Assembly: GCA_035273885.1 (NCBI GenBank)
Contig: DATEOR010000062.1
Span: 1-25,283, forward strand
Direction: 5' to 3'
Length of the DNA stretch: 25,283 nucleotides
From: DATEOR01 sp035273885
Lineage (GTDB): Bacteria; Actinomycetota; Thermoleophilia; Gaiellales; Gaiellaceae
The notes below the pieces were generated by a model. The model searched no databases. It worked only from the letters and a program-made list of their open reading frames with translations, and had not been told where the DNA came from. Made by a program: the position numbers and the translations under genes. Shown here one piece after another: positions 1 to 6,409 of the stretch (its first letter is position 1; every line of letters starts with the position of its first letter).

Positions 1-164
1 CGTTCGTCGCCGAGAGCCTCGGAGCCGACCCCGCCGAAGCCGAGCGGCTGGCCCGGATCGCGGTCGCCGAGCGCGCGATAACGGCTCCCGCCGGCTACCG
101 CTCGTCCGAGTGCCACGACGGCGGGGCACTCGATCTCGACCCCGCCTCGACGGTCTGGCCTTAG
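1..164 (+). CDS. C-terminal fragment of an unidentified protein
   Basis: An open frame enters from the left edge (codons in phase from position 3) and ends at TAG 162-164, giving 53 residues. The visible part begins FVAESLGADPAEAERLARIA, so it starts with an acidic, alanine-rich helical stretch. It continues with a segment containing Tyr, Cys and His (GYRSSECHDGG) and ends DPASTVWP. I do not recognise a family from this tail. It is convergent with the cyclophilin gene, whose stop lies 3 bases further on. The codon pattern, with strong G/C in third positions, looks coding. The beginning of the gene and any catalytic motifs lie outside the window. Confidence 0.6.
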   Translation, partial: FVAESLGADPAEAERLARIAVAERAITAPAGYRSSECHDGGALDLDPASTVWP

Positions 165-167
165 ACC

Positions 168-623
168 CTACGAGAGCTCGACGCGGTCGATCGTGACCGG
201 CTCTCGCGGGCGGTCGCTTCCGTCGCGGTCGACCCCGGAGATTTCATCGACGACGTCCATGCCGGAGGTCACGCGGCCGAAGACGGTGTGCTTCCCGTCG
301 AGCCACGGCGCCGCCTGGGTCGTGACGATGAAGAACTGGCTGCCGTTGGTGTCAGGGCCTCGGTTGGCCATGGCGAGCGCGCCCCGCTCGACGCGGTGGT
401 CGTTGGGCTCGTCTTCGAACTCGTAGCCGGGCCCGCCCGTCCCGTCGCCACGAGGGCAGCCGCCCTGGATCATGAAGTCGGGGATGACGCGGTGGAAGGT
501 GATGCCGTCGTAGAAGCCGTCCTTCGAGAGCTTCACGAAGTTGTCGACGGTCTTGGGCGCGTCGTCCTCGAAGAGCTCGAGCTCGATCGCGCCGTGAGTG
601 GTGTGCATGGTTGCTTGGCTCAT
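168..623 (-). CDS. peptidyl-prolyl cis-trans isomerase, cyclophilin type
   Basis: A 151-residue single-domain cyclophilin, a family that isomerises X-Pro bonds and assists protein folding. No signal peptide is visible, so it is probably cytosolic. Family landmarks are present: FHRVIPDFMIQGG (active-site Arg, Phe, Met, Gln), NGSQFFI, and WLDGKHTVFGRV near the C-terminus (the usual Trp/His positions). The frame is open far upstream, but that extension runs antisense through the tRNA gene and does not look like protein. I therefore chose ATG 623 (MSQATMHTTHG). A second ATG at 608 is also possible, and neither has a strong Shine-Dalgarno sequence. Length and motif spacing match compact bacterial PpiB-like enzymes. 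It is convergent with the partial gene on its left. Confidence 0.93.
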   Translation of the reverse strand: MSQATMHTTHGAIELELFEDDAPKTVDNFVKLSKDGFYDGITFHRVIPDFMIQGGCPRGDGTGGPGYEFEDEPNDHRVERGALAMANRGPDTNGSQFFIVTTQAAPWLDGKHTVFGRVTSGMDVVDEISGVDRDGSDRPREPVTIDRVELS

Positions 624-667
624 CGGGCCACCGTAGCGGGAACGCGCGTCCGGCGCACGCCTCGAAG

Positions 668-740
668 TGGAGCCAACGGGACTCGAACCCGTGACCTTCT
701 GGCTGCCAGCCAGACGCTCTCCCAACTGAGCTATGGCCCC
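668..740 (-). tRNA. tRNA-Ala (anticodon GGC)
   Basis: On the minus strand 73 nt fold into a standard cloverleaf. The acceptor stem is GGGGCCA with TGGCTCC, the anticodon stem TCTGG with CCAGA encloses loop CTGGCAG (anticodon GGC), and the T-arm holds GTTCGAGTC. The acceptor stem has a G3:U70 wobble pair, the classic alanine identity element, and the discriminator base is A73. The 3' CCA is not encoded: the next bases are CTT. This tRNA reads GCC/GCT, the favoured Ala codons in a high-GC genome. Confidence 0.96.
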
Positions 741-749
741 GCGCCGCGC

Positions 750-755
750 AGTGTA
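750..755 (-). promoter_or_regulatory. possible -10 box of the tRNA-Ala gene
   Basis: The minus strand reads TACACT nine bases before the first tRNA base, a good fit to TAnnnT and about the right distance for initiation just upstream of the mature 5' end. I see no convincing -35 box at 16-18 bp, so this is tentative. Confidence 0.3.
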
Positions 756-800
756 CCGAAGAGCGTTTGTCTCCCTCTCGGGCCGGGGACCCTGAAATCG

Positions 801-965
801 GTGGAAGACAAGACCGATTACAGCCCCGTCGTCGAAGAGACCGGCGACGCCGAGAAGCGCCGCGAAGAGCGCAAGTGGAAAGCGTTCCTCTGGGGAGCGC
901 ACGCGTTTTGGATCTACGCGCTCGTCCTCGCGGGGATCGTGCTCCTCGTGCTCTGGTTGGCTTAG
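801..965 (+). CDS. small single-TM protein, unknown function
   Basis: 54 residues from GTG 801. The N-terminal half is charged (VEDKTDYSPVVEETGDAEKR, then a basic Arg/Lys/Trp stretch). The C-terminal half is one hydrophobic helix (ALVLAGIVLLVLWLA) that ends at the stop codon, so it looks like a tail-anchored membrane peptide with its charged part probably in the cytosol. The frame is open to 288, but that upstream part is antisense to the tRNA and cyclophilin, so I take the GTG. A GGGGA lies about 11 bases before it. Its stop TAG (963-965) overlaps the rsfS stop on the other strand. No known family is recognised. Confidence 0.6.
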   Translation: MEDKTDYSPVVEETGDAEKRREERKWKAFLWGAHAFWIYALVLAGIVLLVLWLA

Positions 966-1315
966 TTCGCGGCTGCCAGTTCCACCGACGGCACGTCGCC
1001 CCAGAGATCCTCGAGCCGGTAGAAGTCGCGCGCCTCAGGCGTGAAGACGTGCAGGACCACGTCGAGGTAGTCCGCGAGGATCCACTTCGCCTCGCTGCCT
1101 CCGTGCACGTTCCGGGGCGAGAGCTTCGCCTCTTTCTTCAGGCGCTCGTGCACCTCGTCGTAGATCGCCTTGGCCTGACGGGGGTTCCCGCCCGTGGCCA
1201 GGACGAAATAGTCGGTGTAGCTGCACACCGGGCGCATATCGAGGATGACCACATCCTTCGCCAGCTTCTCCTGGGCGAGCTGAGCGATTCGGCGAGCTTG
1301 TTCGAGCGATGTCAG
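962..1315 (-). CDS. rsfS: ribosomal silencing factor RsfS
   Basis: RsfS/Iojap binds ribosomal protein L14 on the 50S subunit and blocks subunit joining in poor nutrient conditions. The core is clear: DVVILDMRPVCSYTDYFVLA, a central WILADYLDVVLHVFTPEARD and the terminal YRLEDLWGD. The first standard start codon is GTG 1252 (96 aa), but it would delete the first helix of the fold. The frame continues upstream to CTG 1313-1315, giving 117 aa starting LTSLEQARRIAQLAQEKLAK. From memory of the B. subtilis homologue YqeL, that places residue 1 exactly at the family's usual start, and a GAGGAG lies 11 bases upstream. I therefore chose the CTG. It is the last gene of the minus-strand series, after nadD. 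Confidence 0.85.
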   Translation of the reverse strand: MTSLEQARRIAQLAQEKLAKDVVILDMRPVCSYTDYFVLATGGNPRQAKAIYDEVHERLKKEAKLSPRNVHGGSEAKWILADYLDVVLHVFTPEARDFYRLEDLWGDVPSVELAAAN

Positions 1316-1326
1316 CTGGTCAGAAA

Positions 1327-1332
1327 CTCCTC
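1327..1332 (-). promoter_or_regulatory. Shine-Dalgarno for rsfS
   Basis: GAGGAG on the minus strand lies in the 38-base nadD-rsfS gap, 11 bases before the proposed CTG start at 1315. The spacing is long but usable. It is more than 70 bases from the GTG at 1252, so it argues against that start. Confidence 0.5.
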
Positions 1333-1353
1333 GATTACGACGCCCTCAGGGTA

Positions 1354-1911
1354 TCACCGGTAAAGGCCGAGCCGGTCGATCTCGGCGGCCACCGCGGGCG
1401 GCACGAGCTCGTCGATCGATTCGCCGCTCGCGGCGCGCCCGCGAATCTCCGTCCCCGAGATCGGCAGCTCTGGAATGTCGAAGAACTCGACGCGGTCGGG
1501 CCGCGTCAGCGCCTCGAGAACAGCGACGAGCGCCTCGCGCGGGAACCCCGGTCGCGTCGCGACGCCGAGGCGCACCTCCTCGAGCACGCCGTCGGGCTCC
1601 TTCCACGAGAGGAAGCCTGCGAACTCGTCGGCGCCGACGAGGAAGATCGCGTCGCCGAAGCTCCCGCCGCGCACGGCGTCGACGGTGAAACGGTGCTCCT
1701 CCGACACGACCTCGGTGCACGGCAGGCCGCTGAACGCGAGCTCAGCGAGGGCAAAGCGGGTCGGGAAGTCCAGCACGACGTCCCGGTGCCCTGGGTCGAC
1801 GACGACGAGCGCGAAGAGCCGCTCGAGACCGAAGTGCTCGAGCGCGGTCTTTGCGAGCGTCACGTGGCCGTTGTGCGGCGGATCGAAGGCGCCGCCGAAG
1901 AGGCCGGTCAC
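1354..1911 (-). CDS. nadD: nicotinate-nucleotide adenylyltransferase
   Basis: 185 aa. NadD transfers AMP from ATP to nicotinate mononucleotide to make deamido-NAD, the shared late step of NAD synthesis in the cytosol. The nucleotidyltransferase motif GAFDPPHNGH lies at residues 7-16 and the ATP-binding ISGTEIR motif (usual form ISSTxIR) near the C-terminus, with the conserved FLVGADEFAGFLSWKE between them. Length is typical. The start is GTG 1911, whose GTGA overlaps the obgE stop by 4 bases, implying translational coupling. The order obgE-nadD-rsfS is common in actinobacteria; the proBA genes found between obg and nadD in some of them are absent here. Confidence 0.96.
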   Translation of the reverse strand: MTGLFGGAFDPPHNGHVTLAKTALEHFGLERLFALVVVDPGHRDVVLDFPTRFALAELAFSGLPCTEVVSEEHRFTVDAVRGGSFGDAIFLVGADEFAGFLSWKEPDGVLEEVRLGVATRPGFPREALVAVLEALTRPDRVEFFDIPELPISGTEIRGRAASGESIDELVPPAVAAEIDRLGLYR

Positions 1912-3059
1912 TCGAACTCCACCGGGTCTCCGGGCCGGACGCCGGCGGCGCGGAGCTCGTCCTCGGTGGCCTGGCCCCGCACCCGGTAGCCGCCGTCGAC
2001 GCGAAAGAGGCGGAACGGACGCCGCCGCTCCGGCCGCGGCCGGTAGACGAGGAAGTCCGCGATCTCTTCGGCCGGGCGAGTCTCCGGGGGCGCGTCGGGC
2101 ACGAGGCCGAAGAGCGCGCGCTCGAGCTCGTCGATGCCGGCTCCGCTCGCGGCCGAGACGGGGACAACGGCCAGCACGCGCGCATCCTCAACCTCGAACG
2201 CGGGCGTCTCCTCGAGAAGGTCGATCTTGTTCAGGACGATGACCTGCGGGCGCTCGGCGAGGCCGGCGCCGTAGCCGCGCAGCTCGCGGTCGATGGTGGC
2301 GAAGCGCTCGGCCGCGTCCTCGGTCGCGTCGATCACGTGCAGGAAGAGCCGCGCGCGCTCGAGATGCGCCAGGAACTCGTCTCCGAGCCCCACGCCCTCG
2401 TGAGCCCCCTCGAGGAGCCCCGGCACGTCCGCCACCGTGAGCTGGCGCCCGTCCGGTGCTTCGACGGTTCCGAGTACGGGCGAGATCGTCGTGAACGGAT
2501 AGTCCGCGACCTTCGGCTTGGCGTTCGAGATGCGGCGGAGCAGTGAGGACTTGCCCGCGTTCGGGAAGCCGAGAAGGGCCGCGTCCGCGAGCAGCTTGAG
2601 CCGGAGCTCGACGGTCTGCTCCTCGCCGGGCCAGCCGACCTCGGCGATGCGCGGGGCCTGCTGCGTCGGCCGCGCGAAGCGCTTGTTGCCAGCCCCGCCC
2701 GGCCCGCCGCGGGCGACCACCGCCCGGGCTCCGGGGTGTGCGAGGTCGACCACCAATCGCCCCTCCTCGTCCAGCACCTGAGTGCCGACGGGCACGTGGA
2801 GCTCGACGGTCTCGCCGTCGGCTCCGTGCTTGTTCTTCCCCTGCCCGTGGACACCGCGGCCGCCCTCGAACCGGCGCTTGCGCTGGAAGAAGGAGAGGTC
2901 GCGGCGGTCCGGGTCGGCAACGAGGACGACATCCCCGCCGTTGCCGCCGTCACCGCCGTCGGGGCCGCCCTTCGGCACGTACTTCTCGCGCCGGAAGCTG
3001 AGCGAGCCGTCGCCGCCACGGCCGCCTCGCACCTCGATGCGGGCGCGATCGTGGAAGAT
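1908..3059 (-). CDS. obgE: GTPase Obg (ObgE/CgtA), probable ATC start
   Basis: A ribosome-associated GTPase of 50S assembly. It has the Gly-rich Obg fold (FRREKYVPKGGPDGGDGG), then the G domain: P-loop GFPNAGKSS, DYPFTTISPVLG, DVPGLLEGAHEGVGLG, NKID and SAAS. The C-terminal OCT region (from about DFLVYRPRPERRRPF) is short: after GGYRVRG it goes straight to ATEDELRAAGVRPGDPVEFE, seemingly lacking the helical middle part. The first standard start, GTG 3032, lacks the family's first residues. Reading up to the rpmA stop gives ATC TTC CAC GAT CGC GCC CGC, i.e. (M)FHDRARIEVRGG, aligning with the usual MFVDxxxxxVKGG. I therefore place the start at ATC 3057-3059 (383 aa), with GGGGGA just upstream. 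It overlaps nadD by 4 bases. Confidence 0.95.
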   Translation of the reverse strand: MFHDRARIEVRGGRGGDGSLSFRREKYVPKGGPDGGDGGNGGDVVLVADPDRRDLSFFQRKRRFEGGRGVHGQGKNKHGADGETVELHVPVGTQVLDEEGRLVVDLAHPGARAVVARGGPGGAGNKRFARPTQQAPRIAEVGWPGEEQTVELRLKLLADAALLGFPNAGKSSLLRRISNAKPKVADYPFTTISPVLGTVEAPDGRQLTVADVPGLLEGAHEGVGLGDEFLAHLERARLFLHVIDATEDAAERFATIDRELRGYGAGLAERPQVIVLNKIDLLEETPAFEVEDARVLAVVPVSAASGAGIDELERALFGLVPDAPPETRPAEEIADFLVYRPRPERRRPFRLFRVDGGYRVRGQATEDELRAAGVRPGDPVEFE

Positions 3060-3063
3060 GGCT

Positions 3064-3069
3064 TCCCCC
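3064..3069 (-). promoter_or_regulatory. Shine-Dalgarno-like GGGGGA before obgE
   Basis: GGGGGA, formed from the last base of the rpmA stop codon and the 9-base gap, sits 4 bases before the proposed ATC start. It lies over 30 bases from GTG 3032, so it fits the ATC better. Confidence 0.4.
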
Positions 3070-3314
3070 TAGACGACGCTGACGACGCGGCCGGAGCCGT
3101 GCGTCTCGAACGCGACCCTGCCGTCGCGCGTCGCGAAGATCGTGTGGTCGCGCCCGAGACCCGTTCCCGGTCCGGAGCGGAAGCGCGTGCCGCGCTGGCG
3201 GACGACGATCATCCCCGCCTTGATGTCCTGGCCGTCGAAGATCTTGACGCCGAGTCGCTTGGACTCTGAGTCGCGGCCGTTCTTCGAGGAGCCGAGTCCC
3301 TTTTTGTGTGCCAT
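3069..3314 (-). CDS. rpmA: 50S ribosomal protein L27
   Basis: 81 aa. L27 reaches towards the peptidyl-transferase centre of the large subunit. The N-terminus MAHKKGLGSSKNGRDS, followed by KRLGVK and the IVVRQRGTRFRSGPGTGLGRD block, is diagnostic. It begins directly with MAHKK, without the cleaved N-terminal extension known from Firmicutes L27. It starts 2 bases after the rplU stop and ends 9 bases before the proposed obgE start. The order rplU-rpmA-obgE is one of the most conserved bacterial gene clusters. Confidence 0.98.
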   Translation of the reverse strand: MAHKKGLGSSKNGRDSESKRLGVKIFDGQDIKAGMIVVRQRGTRFRSGPGTGLGRDHTIFATRDGRVAFETHGSGRVVSVV

Positions 3315-3316
3315 GT

Positions 3317-3703
3317 CTAGCTCTCTTCCTTCTTCGCCGTCGTGCTCGCGGTCTTCTTCGCCGTCGTCGAGCGCGTTGCCTTCTTGCCGATCGACTGGAT
3401 CTCGATCTGGGACAGCCGGCTGCGGTGCCCGTTGCGCCGGCGATAGCCGGTGCGCCGGCGGTGCTTGCCGACGATCACCTTCTCGCCGAGGACATGGGCC
3501 GAGACCTTCGCGGTCACCTGCGCGCCCTTGAGCGCGTCGCCGAGCTTCGGCTCGCCGTCGCCGCCGAGCATGATCAGATCGGGGTGGAACGTCTTCCCCT
3601 CCTCGTGCGGCAGGCGGTCGACGAGCAGGCGCTCGCCCTCGCGGACGCGGTACTGCTTTCCGCCGAGGGAGATGATCGCGTAGCTGTCTGTTTTCGTGGC
3701 CAT
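3317..3703 (-). CDS. rplU: 50S ribosomal protein L21
   Basis: 128 aa. L21 is an rRNA-binding protein of the large subunit. Residues 1 to about 103 match the family (YAIISLGGKQYRVREGE, VGKHRRRTGYRRRNGHR). The remaining ~25 residues are a low-complexity basic tail of Thr-Ala-Lys repeats (TTAKKTASTTAKK), a kind of extension seen in some high-GC bacteria and likely unstructured rRNA contacts. It starts 4 bases after the RNase E/G stop, so the two are surely cotranscribed; I see no strong Shine-Dalgarno. Confidence 0.97.
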   Translation of the reverse strand: MATKTDSYAIISLGGKQYRVREGERLLVDRLPHEEGKTFHPDLIMLGGDGEPKLGDALKGAQVTAKVSAHVLGEKVIVGKHRRRTGYRRRNGHRSRLSQIEIQSIGKKATRSTTAKKTASTTAKKEES

Positions 3704-3707
3704 AGCG

Positions 3708-6020
3708 CTAAGCGAGCGGGCTCTCTTGGCCCGCTTCGGGGGAGGATTCTACCGGCTTGCGCTTGCGTCCGCGCCCACCCCGCGTGCCGCGCCTCGTCTT
3801 CTTCTTCGGCTTGGGCTCTTCGCCGTTCTCGGAGGGGGCCTCGGCGCCTGGCTCGGCCGCCTCGGCGGTCGGCTCCTCGGTCGGAGCCTCGGCGACCGCC
3901 TCGGTCGTCTTCTTCTTGCGACCGCGGCCGCCACGGGTTCCGCGCCGCGTCTTCTTCTTCGGCTTCTCCTTCGCCGGGTCGTCGCCGTTCGTCGCGTCAT
4001 CCTCGGCGATGACGGCGCGGGCAGTCGTCTTCGCGACGTTCTCGATCCTGATCGCGACCGTCTCGCCGACGCGGCCCGCGGCATCCTTCACGGTGACGAC
4101 GTAGCCGTCCACGCGTGCGATCGCGTCCGTGTCGGAGTGCTGGTGCGCCTCCTCGAGCTCGACTTCGAGCTCCTGGCCGCGAGTGACCGGGAGTGCCTTG
4201 TCCTCGACCTTCTCGGGCGCGCCCTGCTCGAGGACGACGAAGTGGTCGTGTAGTGCGCGCTGGCGGCCCTTGATCGCGAGGCTGCAGCCGGTCTCCTTCT
4301 CGAGCTCGGCGAGTCGCTCGGCACCGGGGCCGATGAGCGTCGTGGCAACCTGCGAGTTGAGCTCGATGTGGAACGCCTTGCTCTTGGAGCTCGCGATGAG
4401 CCGCCGGATCCGGCGCTCCGCGTCGACCGCATGGGTCTCCATCGAGACGACGACGCCGTCGCCCTTACAGGTGGCGCAGACGTTGGTGAGGATCTCGCGC
4501 GGCCCGTCGGTGACGTTCTGGCGGGTCATCTCGACGAGGCCGAGCGGCGAGATCTCGACGACGTAGGTCTTCGTCCGGTCGCGCTCGAGCTCTCGCTCGA
4601 GCGCCTCCTCGACGAGGTGGCGGTTCTTCGGGTTCGCCATGTCGATGAAGTCGATGACGATGATCCCCCCGATGTCACGGAGCCGAAGCTGGCGGACGAC
4701 CTCGCTGACGGCCTCGAGGTTGTTCTTCGTGATCGTGTCCTCGAGCCGCGCGCCGCTGGAACGCCCGCGCGAGCCAACGAAACGTCCGGTGTTGACGTCC
4801 ACGACCGTGAAGGCCTCGGCGTAGTCGAAGATCAGGTAGCCGCCCGACGGAAGGTCGACGCGGCGGTTGAGCGTCGAACGCACTTCCTCGTCGACGCCGT
4901 ATCGCTCCATCAGGGGCTCCTTGCCCTTGTAGAGCTCCACGCGCGCGGCGAGCTCGGGCGAGGTGCGCTTCAGGTAGCCGACGATCCGCCTGTAGGTGCG
5001 GTCATGGTCGACCAGGACTTTCTCGAAGTCGCGGATGAAGAGGTCGCGGATGATCCTGAGCGGGAGCTCGGACTCCTGGTAGACGAGCGACGGAGCCTCA
5101 GCGCGCTTCGCGCGTCCCTGGATGGTCGACCAGAGCTTCTGCAGAAGCGCGAGGTCGCCTTCCAGCTCCTCCTTCGAGGCGCCCTCGGCCGCGGTGCGGA
5201 CGATGAGGCCGCCGTCGGGAAGCTCGAGCCCCTTGCAGATGGTCTTGAGCCTCTCCCGCTCCTCGTCCTCCAGCCGGCGCGACACGCCGATGCCGTCCCC
5301 GTACGGAACGAACACGAGGAACCGCCCGGGAAGCGAGATCTCGGTCGTGAGACGGGCTCCCTTCGTCCCCATCGGGTCCTTGACCGCCTGGACGAGCACC
5401 TCCTGGCCGCGCTCGACCAGCTCCTGGATGCGGCGGCCGTGGCGCTGCTTCCCTTCGAGCTCCGGGACGACGATCTCGTCCACGTAGAGGAAGCCGTTCT
5501 TCTCGAGCCCGATGTCGACGAACGACGCCTCCATGCCCGGCAGAACGTTGTCGACGATCCCCTTGTAGACGTTGCCCGCCACCGACCGGTGCGAGGGGCG
5601 GCCGAGGTACACCTCGACGACCACGTCGTCCTCGAGCACGGCAACCCGCTGCTCGGTCACCTCGACGGAGACGAGAATCTCTTTCTTGACCTTCGGGAGC
5701 GACGAGCGCTTCGCGGTCTGCGTGCGCCTGCGGCGCGGCTTCGCGTCGTCCCCGTCCTTCTTCTTCTGCCGGGGCTGGCGCGGCTTGGGCTCGGCTTTCG
5801 CCTGCCTCTTCGACTCGGTCTTCGGGTCGCTCTCGGCGGCTTCTATCTTCTTCTTGCCACCGCGTCCTCGGCCGCCGCGTGTTCCACGGCGCCGGCGCGG
5901 CTTGGGCTTGTCAGCCTGTCCGTCCGCCTGGGACGGTGAGGCCTCCTCGAGCGCCTCGGGAGCGGCCGCCTCGGTGGGCGCCGCCTCCCCGGTGCGCGAC
6001 TTCTTGCGAAAGAATCGCAC
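3708..6020 (-). CDS. rne: ribonuclease E/G family endoribonuclease
   Basis: 770 aa; single-strand RNA endonuclease of rRNA maturation and mRNA decay. Layout: residues 1-110 are a charged, probably disordered N-extension. An S1-like RNA-binding region follows (GNVYKGIVDNVLPGMEASFVDIG, 149-171), then the DNase I-like catalytic core with metal-binding Asp408 (FTVVDVNTG) and Asp457 (VIDFIDM). The zinc-link CxxC is Cys515/Cys518. After the core, residues ~610-672 resemble a TRAM RNA-binding domain (IARVDGYVVTVK ... VGETVAIRI). A charged tail follows. The motif RRGTRGGRGR occurs three times (about 44, 692 and 742), once before and twice after the core. Start GTG 6020 has AAGGAGAT 7 bases upstream. 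rne versus rng cannot be settled by name alone. Confidence 0.95.
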   Translation of the reverse strand: MRFFRKKSRTGEAAPTEAAAPEALEEASPSQADGQADKPKPRRRRGTRGGRGRGGKKKIEAAESDPKTESKRQAKAEPKPRQPRQKKKDGDDAKPRRRRTQTAKRSSLPKVKKEILVSVEVTEQRVAVLEDDVVVEVYLGRPSHRSVAGNVYKGIVDNVLPGMEASFVDIGLEKNGFLYVDEIVVPELEGKQRHGRRIQELVERGQEVLVQAVKDPMGTKGARLTTEISLPGRFLVFVPYGDGIGVSRRLEDEERERLKTICKGLELPDGGLIVRTAAEGASKEELEGDLALLQKLWSTIQGRAKRAEAPSLVYQESELPLRIIRDLFIRDFEKVLVDHDRTYRRIVGYLKRTSPELAARVELYKGKEPLMERYGVDEEVRSTLNRRVDLPSGGYLIFDYAEAFTVVDVNTGRFVGSRGRSSGARLEDTITKNNLEAVSEVVRQLRLRDIGGIIVIDFIDMANPKNRHLVEEALERELERDRTKTYVVEISPLGLVEMTRQNVTDGPREILTNVCATCKGDGVVVSMETHAVDAERRIRRLIASSKSKAFHIELNSQVATTLIGPGAERLAELEKETGCSLAIKGRQRALHDHFVVLEQGAPEKVEDKALPVTRGQELEVELEEAHQHSDTDAIARVDGYVVTVKDAAGRVGETVAIRIENVAKTTARAVIAEDDATNGDDPAKEKPKKKTRRGTRGGRGRKKKTTEAVAEAPTEEPTAEAAEPGAEAPSENGEEPKPKKKTRRGTRGGRGRKRKPVESSPEAGQESPLA

Positions 6021-6027
6021 GTTCGAA

Positions 6028-6035
6028 ATCTCCTT
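6028..6035 (-). promoter_or_regulatory. Shine-Dalgarno of the RNase E/G gene
   Basis: AAGGAGAT on the minus strand, 7 bases before GTG 6020. It is one of the strongest ribosome-binding sites in the window and fixes the start of the 770-aa protein. Confidence 0.75.
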
Positions 6036-6051
6036 TCGGGCGCACGCTGCT

Positions 6052-6073
6052 GCCCGCGCGTCTCGGCGCGGGC
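6052..6073 (-). promoter_or_regulatory. GC-rich hairpin in the RNase E/G leader
   Basis: GCCCGCGC and GCGCGGGC form a perfect 8-bp stem around a 6-base loop, about 30 bases before the start codon and just upstream of the Shine-Dalgarno. No T-run follows, so it is not a typical terminator. It could be a 5' UTR structure used in feedback control or RNase processing. E. coli rne autoregulates through its 5' UTR, but applying that here is inference. Confidence 0.4.
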
Positions 6074-6091
6074 GTGCTCAACGTATCTGCC

Positions 6092-6106
6092 ACAAATCTC
6101 ATTTGT
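6092..6106. promoter_or_regulatory. AT-rich inverted repeat upstream of RNase E/G gene
   Basis: ACAAAT-CTC-ATTTGT is a perfect 6-bp inverted repeat in otherwise very GC-rich DNA, within the 174-base gap between the RNase gene and the 67-aa gene. A second repeat, TACCC-N5-GGGTA, lies at 6158-6172. The gap is the longest in the minus-strand series, so a promoter and operator here are plausible. I could not assign a confident -35/-10 pair. Confidence 0.3.
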
Positions 6107-6194
6107 TGTGAGCGCGGAATCCCGCTCGCCCGATCTGGGCTCGGTTCTCCCTGCGCGTACCCGTTAAGGGTAGCAGGCGCCCTCGCGGCCCCAG

Positions 6195-6398
6195 CTACGC
6201 GGCGGCGGGACGAAACTCGGTTTGCTTTCGCTTGACGGCCCGGAGGCGCTGGCTGAGCCGAGCCCAGGCCCAGGGCTCGATCTCGTGGTAACGGCCGGAC
6301 CCGATCTCGGCCCTGGTGACCTCCAGGTACTCGAACCAGGCGTCGGCCTCCTCGATTGCCAGTGCCTCCTGAACCGGCAACAGCTGCTCGGCGCTCAT
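6195..6398 (-). CDS. small conserved-looking protein, unknown function
   Basis: 67 residues from ATG 6398. The sequence is helical and soluble: EALAIEEADAWFEYLEVTRA, then IEPWAWARLSQRLRAVKRKQ. It has a Trp-rich centre and a basic C-terminus that could contact nucleic acid, though that is only inference. There is no signal peptide or membrane segment. It lies 11 bases after the DUF697-like gene and is followed by the longest gap in the series, so it probably closes the mre/rod transcription unit. I do not know a named family; its charge pattern and codon use look genuinely coding. Confidence 0.65.
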   Translation of the reverse strand: MSAEQLLPVQEALAIEEADAWFEYLEVTRAEIGSGRYHEIEPWAWARLSQRLRAVKRKQTEFRPAAA

Positions 6399-6409
6399 GC
6401 GCGAGAAGG

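Noticed and set aside
288..800. N-terminal extension of the 54-aa + strand peptide
   Set aside because: It runs antisense through the cyclophilin and the tRNA-Ala gene. Only the last 54 codons look like protein.
624..902. N-terminal extension of the cyclophilin
   Set aside because: It would be translated through the tRNA gene; the cyclophilin fold begins at the chosen ATG.
3708..4000. DNA repeats in the RNase E/G C-tail as a possible repeat array
   Set aside because: They are in-frame codons for the repeated RGTRGGRGR peptide, not an independent DNA element.
4368..5939. 523-codon open frame on the + strand
   Set aside because: Antisense to the RNase E/G gene. It is an open-frame artefact of high GC; the protein is Arg/Asp/Leu/Val-rich with no motif, while the minus strand has clear catalytic motifs.
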